Assembly: GCA_902805735.1 (NCBI GenBank)
Contig: CADCTW010000085.1
Location: 1-56,644 of the forward strand
DNA length: 56,644 bases
DNA from: an uncultured Gemmatimonadota bacterium
GTDB taxonomy: Bacteria; Gemmatimonadota; Gemmatimonadetes; Longimicrobiales; Longimicrobiaceae
Direction of reading: 5' to 3'
The translations under genes were made by a program, and so were the position numbers. This document shows positions 13,412-20,692 of this stretch, piece by piece. Below the pieces are notes generated by a model. The model saw only the letters and a list, made by a program, of their open reading frames with translations. It was not told the DNA's origin and did not search any database. Each line of letters starts with the position of its first letter. The stretch's first letter is position 1.

Positions 13412-13474
13412 CTCGGGAGTCGCGTCCCACTGGCAGCCCCTCACCGGGCCGTCTTTGACGCGACTCCTTTTTTT
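13412..13474 (+). ncRNA. Candidate small RNA, about 60 nt (hairpin plus U-tract)
   Basis: From the predicted transcription start the sequence forms a perfect 11-bp stem, GGAGTCGCGTC (13416-13426) with GACGCGACTCC (13457-13467), around a 30-base loop, followed at once by seven T residues (13468-13474). Promoter, hairpin and U-tract in under 100 bases look like a complete small RNA gene. Alternatives are an attenuator in the leader of the tRNA-Arg transcript, or a terminator whose apparent promoter is coincidental. I recognise no known RNA family. Confidence 0.5.
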
Positions 13475-13559
13475 GTGTCAGAGCGGCGCCCCGGCGCCCC
13501 ACCTCCCGGGCGATCCGGGCAGGCGGGGCGCCTTTCTCGTTGCACCGAGGCACACGCAC

Positions 13560-13633
13560 GCGCCCGTAGCTCAGCGGAACAGAGCACCGGATTACGGATC
13601 CGGGGGTCGGGAGTTCGAATCTCTCCGGGCGCA
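13560..13633 (+). tRNA. tRNA-Arg (anticodon ACG)
   Basis: Full cloverleaf: acceptor GCGCCCG (13560-13566) with CGGGCGC (13626-13632), D-stem GCTC/GAGC, anticodon stem CCGGA/TCCGG around loop TTACGGA (anticodon ACG at 13594-13596, read as ICG after deamination), T-arm GGGAG TTCGAAT CTCTC. Discriminator A; no encoded CCA. Confidence 0.96.
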
Positions 13634-13753
13634 CTTTGGATACACGAACCTGAACCAGGAAGGTGCATCATGAACAGCGAGATTCGCCGCTGACGCTCCG
13701 CGAGGCGGCATGGGACCGATTTCAATCCGCCTACTCGAACGCAGGGGGAGCAC

Positions 13754-14011
13754 ATGAGCACCACCGGACGCTACTTCTACCACGATCCCGCCACCGGCCG
13801 CCGCTTCTGCGTGGAGCCGATCAGCGAACGCGGGCAGAAGCAGGAAGACCGCACGTGGACCAACGGCGGCATCGACCAGGTCCACGGCGGCTCGATCCGC
13901 GAGGACGAGTCCATCATCACGCCCGAGAACGGCTTCACCGGCATCACGATGCTGCCGCCCCGCGTGAGCCCGGACGCCTTCATCCAGGCGCTGATCCGCG
14001 GCGAAGGCTGA
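13754..14011 (+). CDS. Small hypothetical protein, 85 aa
   Basis: Unrecognised 85-residue soluble protein (MSTTGRYFYHDPATGRRFCV...). It has no signal peptide or membrane segment. GGGGGAG, 5-11 bases upstream, is a good ribosome-binding site. It lies between two tRNA genes, and a perfect 15-bp hairpin follows six bases after its stop. The first 45 residues hold a Tyr-Phe-Tyr and a lone Cys, suggestive of a small folded domain but not diagnostic. Confidence 0.65.
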   Translation: MSTTGRYFYHDPATGRRFCVEPISERGQKQEDRTWTNGGIDQVHGGSIREDESIITPENGFTGITMLPPRVSPDAFIQALIRGEG

Positions 14012-14016
14012 TCGCA

Positions 14017-14050
14017 GGCGGAGGAGGAGGCGAGCGCCTCCTCCTCCGCC
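14017..14050 (+). terminator. Perfect 15-bp hairpin after the 85-aa gene
   Basis: GGCGGAGGAGGAGGC (14017-14031) pairs with GCCTCCTCCTCCGCC (14036-14050) around the loop GAGC. No T-run follows, so it may be a factor-dependent terminator, a processing signal before the next tRNA, or an mRNA stabiliser. Confidence 0.55.
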
Positions 14051-14065
14051 CCGCGAACCAAATCT

Positions 14066-14139
14066 GGGGCGTTAGCCAAGTGGCCCAAGGCGCCGGCCTG
14101 TCTCGCCGGAGATCATGGGTTCGAATCCCATACGCCCCG
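14066..14139 (+). tRNA. tRNA-Asp (anticodon GTC)
   Basis: Acceptor GGGGCGT (14066-14072) pairs with ACGCCCC (14132-14138). Anticodon stem CCGGC/GCCGG encloses loop CTGTCTC (anticodon GTC); T-arm ATGGG TTCGAAT CCCAT; discriminator G, as expected for tRNA-Asp. No encoded CCA. Confidence 0.94.
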
Positions 14140-14147
14140 TAGCACGT

Positions 14148-14220
14148 GCCCTCGTAGCTCAACTGGAAGAGCGCCAGATTCCGGATCTGGAGGCCGGCGG
14201 TTCGAATCCGTCCGGGGGTA
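14148..14220 (+). tRNA. tRNA-Arg (anticodon CCG)
   Basis: Acceptor GCCCTCG (14148-14154) pairs with CGGGGGT (14213-14219) with two G-U pairs. Anticodon stem CCAGA/TCTGG encloses TTCCGGA (anticodon CCG); T-loop TTCGAAT; discriminator A. It lies 8 bases after tRNA-Asp, so the two are probably co-transcribed. Confidence 0.92.
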
Positions 14221-14274
14221 CTGAACGGCGATTCCTGAGTCCCAAACGCAAAGTGCTGAACAGAATGTAGATCC

Positions 14275-14895
14275 ATGACCGCCATCACCCTTACTCCGCC
14301 TTCTACCGAGCGCGCCGCGCGGCGCGGGTGCCTCGCGCTGAACGCGTCGTACGAGCCGCTCGCGGTGATCCCGGCGGCGCGTGCGGTGCGGCTGGTGCTG
14401 GAGAAGCGCGCCGAGCTGGTGGAGGCCGATTCGGCGCGCCCCATCCGCTCGTCGGGGACCGAGGTGCCGTGCCCGGCCGTCATCCGGCTCGCGCGCTACG
14501 TGCACGTGCCGCGCAAGCTGCGGCGCGGCGTGTCCAACCTGCTGCTCTTCGCGCGCGACGGGTACCGCTGTGCCTACTGCGGGCGCCACCGCTCGGAGCT
14601 GCGCGGCCGCGAGTTCCTCACCCGCGACCACATCGTGCCGCAGCTCTGGTTCAAGCGCCACGGGGGCGACGCGAACACGTGGGCCAACGTCGCGTGCGCC
14701 TGCAGCACCTGCAACGGGCGCAAGGGGGACCTCTCTCTCGCGGAGTTCACCCGCGCCACCGGCCTCCGCCTGCGGATCACGCCCACCGAGCCGCACTTCG
14801 TCCACCTGGAGTGGGCGGTGCGCGCGCTCACGCCGCTGCAGCGCAAGTACGTCACCGAGTTCTTTGGCGCTGCCGCGGCGGATGCGCTGGGCTGA
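14275..14895 (+). CDS. HNH endonuclease family protein
   Basis: A 206-residue protein with a C-terminal HNH nuclease fold (about 95-155): a zinc-binding CAYCGRH pair, the HNH core TRDHIVPQLWF, then NTWANVACACSTCNGRKG with the Asn and the second CxxC pair. The N-terminal 80 residues (LALNASYEPLAVIPAARAVRLVL) are typical of the common stand-alone bacterial HNH family. It would cleave DNA using a metal ion at the HNH site; its biological role is not established. It follows three tRNA genes and precedes a family 1 palindrome. Confidence 0.9.
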   Translation: MTAITLTPPSTERAARRGCLALNASYEPLAVIPAARAVRLVLEKRAELVEADSARPIRSSGTEVPCPAVIRLARYVHVPRKLRRGVSNLLLFARDGYRCAYCGRHRSELRGREFLTRDHIVPQLWFKRHGGDANTWANVACACSTCNGRKGDLSLAEFTRATGLRLRITPTEPHFVHLEWAVRALTPLQRKYVTEFFGAAAADALG

Positions 14896-14901
14896 ACCGC
14901 T

Positions 14902-14970
14902 GGGCTCACACAGAGACACAGAGGCACAGAGATGAAGTCCGTCTCTGTGCCTCTGTGCCTCTGTGTGATA
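14902..14970. repeat. Family 1 palindrome
   Basis: Full copy between the HNH and RluA-type genes. The two arms are near-perfect complements; the right arm ends GTGTGAT, 12 bases before the next ATG. Confidence 0.92.
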
Positions 14971-14982
14971 TGCTGTCCGACC

Positions 14983-15615
14983 ATGGAACCACTCCTTCTG
15001 CACCGCACGGAAACGCTCTGGGTGGTCGCCAAGCCCGCGGGGATGCTGGTGCATCCCGTCGCGGCCGGGGAAGGCGGGACGCTGGCGGACTGGATCGCGG
15101 AGTGCGAGCCGGGGCCGGTGCACCTGGTCGGGCGGCTGGACCGCGACACCTCCGGGCTCGTGCTGGTCGCCCGCGGGCCGGAGGTGCACCGTCACTTCGC
15201 GCGGCGTCCGCCGCAGCGCCGCTACCTCGCGCTCGTCCGCGGCCACCCGCCGGACGCGGGCGTCGTCGACGCGCCCATCGGACGCGATCCGCACGATCCA
15301 CCGCTCCGCGCCGTGCGGCCGGAGGGCCAGCCCGCGCGCACGCACTTCCGCACCGTGCGCCGGCTGCGGGACGCGGCGCTGGTGGAGCTGGTGCTGGAGA
15401 CGGGGCGCACCCACCAGATCCGCGTCCACATGATGCACCTGGGCCACCCCGTGCTGGGTGACCGATGGTACGGCCGTGAGGGCGTGGACGTGATCGGACG
15501 CCAGGCGCTGCACGCGGCCCGCCCCGCCTTCGCCGACCCGGGCACGGGAGCGAGCACGTTCGTGGAGTGCCCCCTCCCGGGCGACATGGCCACGCTCCTC
15601 GATGTCCTGGCGTGA
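14983..15615 (+). CDS. RluA-family RNA pseudouridine synthase
   Basis: This 210-residue enzyme isomerises uridine to pseudouridine in rRNA or tRNA. Signatures are the catalytic HLVGRLDRDTSGLVLVAR (Asp in the GRLDRDTSG motif), RRYLALVRG and ETGRTHQIRVHMMHLGHPVLGD. No S4 domain is present and the protein is short, so it resembles the RluA/TruC-like subgroup. The start MEPLLLHR was chosen because a longer frame would translate the repeat arm upstream. Confidence 0.9.
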   Translation: MEPLLLHRTETLWVVAKPAGMLVHPVAAGEGGTLADWIAECEPGPVHLVGRLDRDTSGLVLVARGPEVHRHFARRPPQRRYLALVRGHPPDAGVVDAPIGRDPHDPPLRAVRPEGQPARTHFRTVRRLRDAALVELVLETGRTHQIRVHMMHLGHPVLGDRWYGREGVDVIGRQALHAARPAFADPGTGASTFVECPLPGDMATLLDVLA

Positions 15616-15725
15616 GCGGACGGCGCATCGCCACGTCGGTGGCGCAGCCGGGGCGGAGCGGGTACTATCCGGCGCTGACCTCTCGGGTGTTGGCGGACCC
15701 GGCCGACCTTCCCTGACCGAAGCGA

Positions 15726-17054
15726 ATGAACCGCTCTCTCGATCCCGCCGAGCTGGAGGCCGCCGCGGCGCGGCTGCGCCCGGCCAACCTCGCGTTCGCG
15801 GCGCGCTACACCGGCGAGACGGCGCGGCGCCAACCGGTTCACACGGTCTACCAGGGCGCCCAGCACTTCCGCCACGATGCCGCCGCGGAGCACGGCCGGC
15901 AGGCGCTGCGCGCGCTCCGCGAGTACGCCCCCACCGCACGCGACTTCGCCCACGCCCTCGGCATCACCGAAGACGAGGCGCTGTACGCGCGCGTGGTGGA
16001 AAAGCTGGAGCGCGAGCCGGTGGAGGACTTCCGCGTGGACTTCGAGGACGGCTACGGCTACCCGCCGGACGCGGAGGAGGACTCCGCCGCGCTCGCCGTG
16101 GCGGACGAGATGTCGCGGGGGATGATGGAGGCGGGGGCGCTCCCCGCGTACGTGGGCCTGCGGCTGAAGGCGCTGAACGAAGAGCTCCGGCCCCGCAGCA
16201 TCCGCACGCTGGACCTGTTCCTCACGCGGCTGCTGGAACGCACCGGAGGGCGGCTCCCCGAGGGGTTCGTCCTCACCGTCCCCAAGGTCACCATCCCGCA
16301 GCAGGCCGCCTTCTTCGCCGATGTGCTGGAGATGCTGGAGGCGCGGTGCGGCCTGGGGGACGGCACTCTCCGCTTCGAGCTGATGGTGGAGGTGCCGCAG
16401 GCCGTCCTGGGCGCGGACGGGCGCACGCCGCTCCCCGCGTTCCTGGACGCGGCGCGCGGCCGCCTCACCGCCGCGCACTTCGGCACCTACGACTACACCT
16501 CCGGCGTCGGCATCACCGCCGCCCACCAGCGGATGCGCCACCAGGCCTGCGACTTCGCGCGCCACGTGATGCAGGTGGCGTTCGCGGGCACGGGCATCTG
16601 GCTCTCGGACGGCTCCACCGCCGTCCTCCCCGTCCCCGTCCACGAGCACCCCGCCACCGACGCCCAGCGCCACGAGAACCGCGACGCCGTTCACCGCGCC
16701 TGGCGGATGCACTTCGAGGACGTGCGGCACTCGCTGGCCCACGGCTACTACCAGGGGTGGGACCTGCACCCCGCGCAGCTCCCCACACGCTTCGCCGCCG
16801 TCTTCGCCTTCTTCCTCGCCGGCCGCGACGCCGCCGCCGCCCGGCTCCGCTCCTTCCTCGCCAAAGCCGCCCAGGCCGGCGACTCCTTCGACGACCCCCA
16901 CGCCGGCCAGGCTCTCCTCAACTACTTCCTCCGCGGCATCGCCTCAGGCGCGTTCACGGAAGTGGAGGTGCTGGAGCGAACGGGGCTGACGCAGGAAGAG
17001 CTTGGGAGCCGGTCGTTTCATCACGTACTCGAGGTGCGGCAGGCTGGAAGCTGA
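15726..17054 (+). CDS. DUF6986 aldolase/malate-synthase-like protein
   Basis: A 442-residue protein resembling the HpcH/HpaI-CitE-malate-synthase TIM-barrel superfamily. VDFEDGYGYPPDAEED has the acidic metal-binding type of motif, FVLTVPKVTIPQQ and FELMVEVPQ hold further barrel strands, and GTYDYTSGVGITAAH is a conserved-looking active-site loop. The family is probably a C-C lyase or synthase acting on a short oxoacid or CoA ester; its reaction is not established. The purine-oxidising genes 2.5 kb upstream make a glyoxylate-related role possible, but this is positional inference only. Confidence 0.7.
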   Translation: MNRSLDPAELEAAAARLRPANLAFAARYTGETARRQPVHTVYQGAQHFRHDAAAEHGRQALRALREYAPTARDFAHALGITEDEALYARVVEKLEREPVEDFRVDFEDGYGYPPDAEEDSAALAVADEMSRGMMEAGALPAYVGLRLKALNEELRPRSIRTLDLFLTRLLERTGGRLPEGFVLTVPKVTIPQQAAFFADVLEMLEARCGLGDGTLRFELMVEVPQAVLGADGRTPLPAFLDAARGRLTAAHFGTYDYTSGVGITAAHQRMRHQACDFARHVMQVAFAGTGIWLSDGSTAVLPVPVHEHPATDAQRHENRDAVHRAWRMHFEDVRHSLAHGYYQGWDLHPAQLPTRFAAVFAFFLAGRDAAAARLRSFLAKAAQAGDSFDDPHAGQALLNYFLRGIASGAFTEVEVLERTGLTQEELGSRSFHHVLEVRQAGS

Positions 17055-17307
17055 GGCCGATTGAGAGATGTGAAGGCGCTGGGTACGACGGCGTGGGGCG
17101 AGTCTCGTTCTCGCGTCCTCAGCGTGCGAGGGTTGGGAACGCGGTGGCGCCGAGCTCAGGCTCAGGGAGGCTCCCATAGCGTTCGTATACGTCCCGGGAT
17201 TGACGGGCGAAGTTGCCCCGAGGATTTCGTCGTCCGGGACGTTCCGATCAGACACCGCAGGTGCCTCCGGGTGTGTGCAGCTCCACGTTTCTCAGCAGGC
17301 GTGGGTA
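17055..17307. other. Intergenic gap
   Basis: I see no gene, repeat of the four families, or obvious hairpin terminator between the convergent DUF6986 and MazF-like genes. Confidence 0.5.
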
Positions 17308-17643
17308 TCAGCCACCGATGATCTCCGTCAGCCCTTCCACGATCTGCGCAAGCTCCTCGGGCGATACTTCGCCCAGACGGTCGCCGATGCGTTCGGTGGA
17401 GAGGGTGCGGATCTGGCTGATCTTGGCCCAAGATTGTTTGGGGAGCGACGGAGCCGTGAGCAGCAGGGTGAGGGGGAAGCCTGCGCGCTGAGGCTGGCTC
17501 GTCAGGGCTACCGCGATGACGGTGCCCGAGCGATCGTTGAAGATGTCCTGGCTCAGGATCAACACCGGGCGCCTGCCGGCCTGCTCCCGGCCGCGGACCG
17601 GGTCCAGATCGGCCCAGCGGACCTCTCCGCGACGGATGCGCAT
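17308..17643 (-). CDS. MazF/PemK-type mRNA interferase toxin
   Basis: A 111-residue protein with the MazF fold: RRGEVRWADLDPVRGREQAGRRPVLILSQ (the usual GxxxGxxRPVLI entry), VIAVALTSQ, and SWAKISQIRTLSTERIG (strand with the S-x-Q-x-R-T-x-x-x-R motif). MazF toxins cleave mRNA at short sequences. It starts 3 bases after the upstream antitoxin gene's stop, and the pair should be co-transcribed. Full length, with no sign of decay. Confidence 0.92.
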   Translation of the reverse strand: MRIRRGEVRWADLDPVRGREQAGRRPVLILSQDIFNDRSGTVIAVALTSQPQRAGFPLTLLLTAPSLPKQSWAKISQIRTLSTERIGDRLGEVSPEELAQIVEGLTEIIGG

Positions 17644-17646
17644 GGG

Positions 17647-17889
17647 TCAGTACTCGGGCCAGTCCGCGAGGTCGCTTCCGATCCCTTCCTCCGCCAGTGC
17701 GCGCTCTTCTGAAGCGTCGAGTTGGGCGCACGCTTCAGCGAGGCGAGTCCGGCGGAGTCGGGCCAGCTGCTGGGCCAGCGCCGCTTCGATCGCCTGGCTG
17801 CGGCTCGGGAAGCGCTGCTGGCGCACCAGCGTATCCACCTCGTTGACGAGGGCGGAATCGAGTGAGACTGCAATCTTCGTCTTAGGCAT
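17647..17889 (-). CDS. Ribbon-helix-helix antitoxin paired with MazF
   Basis: An 80-residue protein with an N-terminal ribbon-helix-helix DNA-binding domain (about 1-45; KTKIAVSLDSALVNEVDTLV then RSQAIEAALAQQL) and an acidic C-terminal tail (LAEEGIGSDLADWPEY) of the kind that wraps around a MazF dimer. It should neutralise the toxin and repress the operon. The start MPKTKIAVSLD was chosen over an upstream Met whose codons lie in the operator palindrome. Confidence 0.88.
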   Translation of the reverse strand: MPKTKIAVSLDSALVNEVDTLVRQQRFPSRSQAIEAALAQQLARLRRTRLAEACAQLDASEERALAEEGIGSDLADWPEY

Positions 17890-17890
17890 A

Positions 17891-17909
17891 GTATGATAAT
17901 ATGTCATAC
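17891..17909 (-). promoter_or_regulatory. AT-rich operator/promoter palindrome of the toxin-antitoxin operon
   Basis: GTATGA (17891-17896) and TCATAC (17904-17909) form a perfect inverted repeat around TAATATG, immediately before the antitoxin start. On the minus strand it includes a TATTAT -10-like hexamer. It is conspicuously AT-rich for this genome, as expected for an autoregulated antitoxin operator. Confidence 0.6.
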
Positions 17910-17933
17910 CGGCGCTCGCGTCAACTTACTGCA

Positions 17934-18005
17934 TCCCACACAGAGACACAGAGGCACCGAGAAAACTGCTTTTCTCTGTGCCTCTGTGCCTCTGTGTGAG
18001 CCCCG
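17934..18005. repeat. Family 1 palindrome
   Basis: Full copy with a few arm differences (GGCACCGAG), between the antitoxin 5' end and the 3' end of the GAF kinase gene; its outer GAGCCCC lies a few bases from the kinase stop. Confidence 0.9.
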
Positions 18006-18009
18006 CTTT

Positions 18010-19236
18010 TCAGGTGAGCGGAACCGTGAACGAAAAGGTGGTCCCCGCTCCAAGCTCGCTCCGGACCTCGATGCGCCCATCGTGCGCTTCGACGATGCCC
18101 TTCGCGATCGCCAGCCCCAGGCCGGCGCCGTGCCGGCCCGCGCGGTTCGCCTGCCAGAATTGCTCGAAGATGTGGGGAAGCTGGTCGGCCGGGATCCCCG
18201 GGCCGGTATCGGACACGGAGAAGCACGCCTCCCGCCCGTCCACGTCCAGCGCCAGCGTGACGGCGCCGCCCTCGGGGGTGAACTTGATGGCGTTGCCGGC
18301 CAGGTTGGAGAGCACCTGGTGGACGCGGTCCGGGTCGGCCAGCACCGGCATGGGGCCGGGCGGCGCGCGCAGCTCGAAGCGGAGGCCGCGCTCGTGCGCC
18401 AGCGGCTGAAGCGTCTCGCACGCGGCGTGGAGCAGCGACACCGCGTCGTGCGGGCGCCGCTCCACGGAAAGGTGCCCGGACGCAATGCCCGCGACGTCCA
18501 GCAGGTCGCGGATCAGCCGGTCCATCTGGTCCGAGGCGCGGCGGATGATGGAGAGCTGCTTGCGCACCGGCGCCTGCTCGGGGCCGTCCGGGAGGGTGTC
18601 CAGCAGGAAGCCCGCGCTCAGCCCCACGGTGTGCACCGGGTTGCGCAGGTCGTGCGAGACGATGCCCAGCACCTCGTCGCGCATCCTCACGGCCTGCAGC
18701 AGCGCCTCCTCCACGCGCGTGCGCTCGGCGATGTCCATCCGCAGCTCGATCTCGGTGCTGACGGAGGCGGCGAGGTCGGTGAGGCTGGAGACCTGGTCGT
18801 CAGTCCAGTCGCGCACCTTGAAGTCCATCACGCACAGCGTGCCGATGGCGTGCCCGTCCGTGGTGAGGAGCGGGATCCCGGCGTACGCCAGCACGCCCAG
18901 CCCCTCGATGGCCGGGTTGTCGCCCACGATGGGGTGCCCCCGCGTGTCGCCGATGATGAGCGGCCGGCCGAGCACCACCGTGTGCTTGCAGAACGACATC
19001 TCCAGCGGCGTCTGGCGCGCGCTGGCGAGCGGCTCCGGCACGCCGGAGCAGCTCAGGTAAAATTGCCGCTCGGCGTCCACCAGCGTCACCGTGGACACCG
19101 GCGCGTCCAGCAGCTTCGACGCCAGCCGCGTGAGCCGGTCGAACGCTTCTTCGGTCGGCGAATCCAGCAGCGTGGTGGCCCGCACGCGCGCGAGCCGCTC
19201 CGGGTCCTGCACCAGGTTCTGATCGCTCATGCCCAT
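18010..19236 (-). CDS. GAF-domain sensor histidine kinase
   Basis: A 408-residue soluble kinase. A GAF domain (about 28-165; STVTLVDAERQFYLS, LAYAGIPLLTTDGHAIGTLCVMD) precedes HisKA with its phospho-acceptor His in IVSHDLRNPVHTVGLS, then HATPase_c with LSNLAGNAIKFTPEGG (N box), SDTGPGIP (G1) and GAGLGLAIAKG (G2). There are no membrane segments, so it senses an intracellular signal. No cognate response regulator is adjacent. A second Met two codons later (19230) is an equally possible start. Confidence 0.92.
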   Translation of the reverse strand: MGMSDQNLVQDPERLARVRATTLLDSPTEEAFDRLTRLASKLLDAPVSTVTLVDAERQFYLSCSGVPEPLASARQTPLEMSFCKHTVVLGRPLIIGDTRGHPIVGDNPAIEGLGVLAYAGIPLLTTDGHAIGTLCVMDFKVRDWTDDQVSSLTDLAASVSTEIELRMDIAERTRVEEALLQAVRMRDEVLGIVSHDLRNPVHTVGLSAGFLLDTLPDGPEQAPVRKQLSIIRRASDQMDRLIRDLLDVAGIASGHLSVERRPHDAVSLLHAACETLQPLAHERGLRFELRAPPGPMPVLADPDRVHQVLSNLAGNAIKFTPEGGAVTLALDVDGREACFSVSDTGPGIPADQLPHIFEQFWQANRAGRHGAGLGLAIAKGIVEAHDGRIEVRSELGAGTTFSFTVPLT

Positions 19237-19292
19237 CCGCCGACGCAGGATGTATGCACGGGGATCTGTGGGTCGTCGGGCGGCGGTGGGGA

Positions 19293-19408
19293 AGTGCCTG
19301 GTGCCTAGTGCCGAGTGCCTAGTAACAGAAGTCCTGAGTCCGAGTGCTCACAGCAGTCCAACACTAGGCACTAGGCACTGAGCACTAGGCACTTATCGCT
19401 CAGGACTC
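19293..19408. repeat. Family 2 inverted repeat (7-base units)
   Basis: The left arm has repeated GTGCCTA units and the right arm repeated GGCACTA units. GTCCTGAG sits inside and CTCAGGAC at the right end. The DUF488 stop codon (TGA on the minus strand, 19400-19402) lies in the GTCCTGAG motif of the right end. Confidence 0.85.
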
Positions 19409-19864
19409 TGTCTCCCCACCGCCCACCGCCAGGTGATCCACCCGCAGCGGCATCCGCTCCGCGAGAGCGTCGGCGACGAGGGTGCGGTGGCAGTGCGCGG
19501 GGTCGGCTTCCAGGCAGAGGAGGCAGACGCGGCGGCCGGATTGCACCAGCCCTTGCAGCGTCTCCAGGCCCTCCTGTGCCGCGGGGGTGGCGAGGTGCCG
19601 GGCGAAGATCTCGCGCATCTCCTCCGGGCGGCCGGCCCGGGCGGCGGCGCGGCCCTCCGCGGGGGTGCCCAGCGAGCGGAGGTGGAGGTACTCGATGCCC
19701 GCGCCCTCCAGGTTGGCGGCCAGGGCCGTCTTGGCGAAGCCCGGCCGGCGCGAGCTGGCGAGGGCGCGCACGTCCACGAGCAGCTCCACCCTGGCGTCCT
19801 GCAGCGTCGCCAGGAAGCGCTTGACGGTGGCGTCTTCGTACCCGATGGTGGTGATCGATTTCAT
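19400..19864 (-). CDS. DUF488 family protein
   Basis: A 154-residue DUF488 protein. Motifs seen: TTIGYEDATVKRFLATL at the N-terminus, LLVDVRALASSRRPGFAK, and the C-terminal VCLLCLEADPAHCHRTLVAD with its Cys and His cluster. The family is widespread and uncharacterised. The final Glu-Ser and stop come from a family 2 repeat, so the gene end was probably remodelled by it. Confidence 0.9.
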   Translation of the reverse strand: MKSITTIGYEDATVKRFLATLQDARVELLVDVRALASSRRPGFAKTALAANLEGAGIEYLHLRSLGTPAEGRAAARAGRPEEMREIFARHLATPAAQEGLETLQGLVQSGRRVCLLCLEADPAHCHRTLVADALAERMPLRVDHLAVGGGETES

Positions 19865-19875
19865 GGAGATTGAAC

Positions 19876-19911
19876 GGTCTCAAGCAGAGGCACGGAGACA
19901 CGGAGGCAGTG
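19876..19911. repeat. Family 1-like solitary arm, shuffled
   Basis: GCAGAGGCACGGAGACACGGAGG carries the 8-base units in altered order between DUF488 and the next gene. No facing right arm is present. Confidence 0.6.
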
Positions 19912-19912
19912 T

Positions 19913-20416
19913 CTACGCCGCCTCGCGGATCGGGAGGACGAGCTGCTCCACCGGGGTCGTCTCCGGCTCGATGTCCGGGGCGGGCCTGGCGAGGAGGCCC
20001 GCGGCGTATGCGCGGATCAGGACGCCCAGCGCGCGCTCCGGTCCGTAGCGCGGCACGCCCACGCGCTCCACTTCGGCCGGGTCGGTCCAGTCCAGGTTCC
20101 AGCCGTCGAGGGTGCTGAGAAAGGCGTCCAGCGCCCGGGCGGGGGTGAGCTCGTGGCGCGGGAGCGGGCGCGCGGGGCGGCGGAGGGGGCGCGGCGCGGG
20201 GAGGCGCCGCACCGTGCCGCGGCGGCCCAGCCGCAGCTCGATGCGGCGCAGCGTCACGCGCTTCAGGCGGCGGCACGTGGGCGTCTGCGGCGCTTCCAGC
20301 TCGCGCTTCAGCAGCTCCGCGGCCCGCGCGAGCTGGTCCTCCGTGAGGACCGAGAGATCGCGGATCGTCTCCGGCGCGTCCAGGTTGATGCACGGCCCGC
20401 TGCCGTCGTCGCTCAT
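19913..20416 (-). CDS. Hypothetical protein, 167 aa
   Basis: An unrecognised 167-residue soluble protein with an Arg/Pro-rich middle (about 55-90, TVRRLPAPRPLRRPARPLPR), probably disordered, between an N-terminal helical part (LSVLTEDQLARAAELLKREL) and a C-terminal part containing FLSTLDGWNLDWTDPAEV. Its stop lies just beyond a shuffled family 1 arm. No function is inferred. Confidence 0.6.
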   Translation of the reverse strand: MSDDGSGPCINLDAPETIRDLSVLTEDQLARAAELLKRELEAPQTPTCRRLKRVTLRRIELRLGRRGTVRRLPAPRPLRRPARPLPRHELTPARALDAFLSTLDGWNLDWTDPAEVERVGVPRYGPERALGVLIRAYAAGLLARPAPDIEPETTPVEQLVLPIREAA

Positions 20417-20692
20417 GATGCCGCCTCTTCGGTGTCTCCCGCGCGAGCGGCGGGTGGAGAGCCGCGCCGCCGAGCCCGTGACGGGGGCAGATCATGTGCC
20501 GTTCGCGGAGTTGTCACTGGACAGCTTACAACGTGGCGGCGGCCGGTCCGTAGGGAACCCTGGGGCGTCCCGCAGGTATGCCACCCACCGGGGAAGCACA
20601 CCCGGGCGACTGCCGGTTTCGTTCAAAGGATGGAATGCGGCGCGCCGGCGGATGGATCCGCCGGCGCGCGCGCGTTCCTGGGAGATAGATCG
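20417..20692. promoter_or_regulatory. Divergent intergenic region with a perfect 12-bp hairpin
   Basis: This gap separates divergent genes. CGCGCCGGCGGA (20641-20652) pairs with TCCGCCGGCGCG (20657-20668) around TGGA, 25 bases before the start of the plus-strand gene and just ahead of its GGGAGA ribosome-binding site. It could control translation of that gene or end a short leader transcript. No clear -35/-10 pair was identified. Confidence 0.4.

Noticed and set aside
13670..13693. Seven-codon open frame MNSEIRR with an AGGAAGG site, downstream of tRNA-Arg
   Set aside because: Could be an Arg-rich leader peptide, but it is too short to support without conservation data, and no attenuator-like structure or amino-acid gene follows.
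19876..19911. A separate small repeat family
   Set aside because: It is built of the same 8-base units as family 1 in shuffled order, so it is better treated as a decayed family 1 arm.
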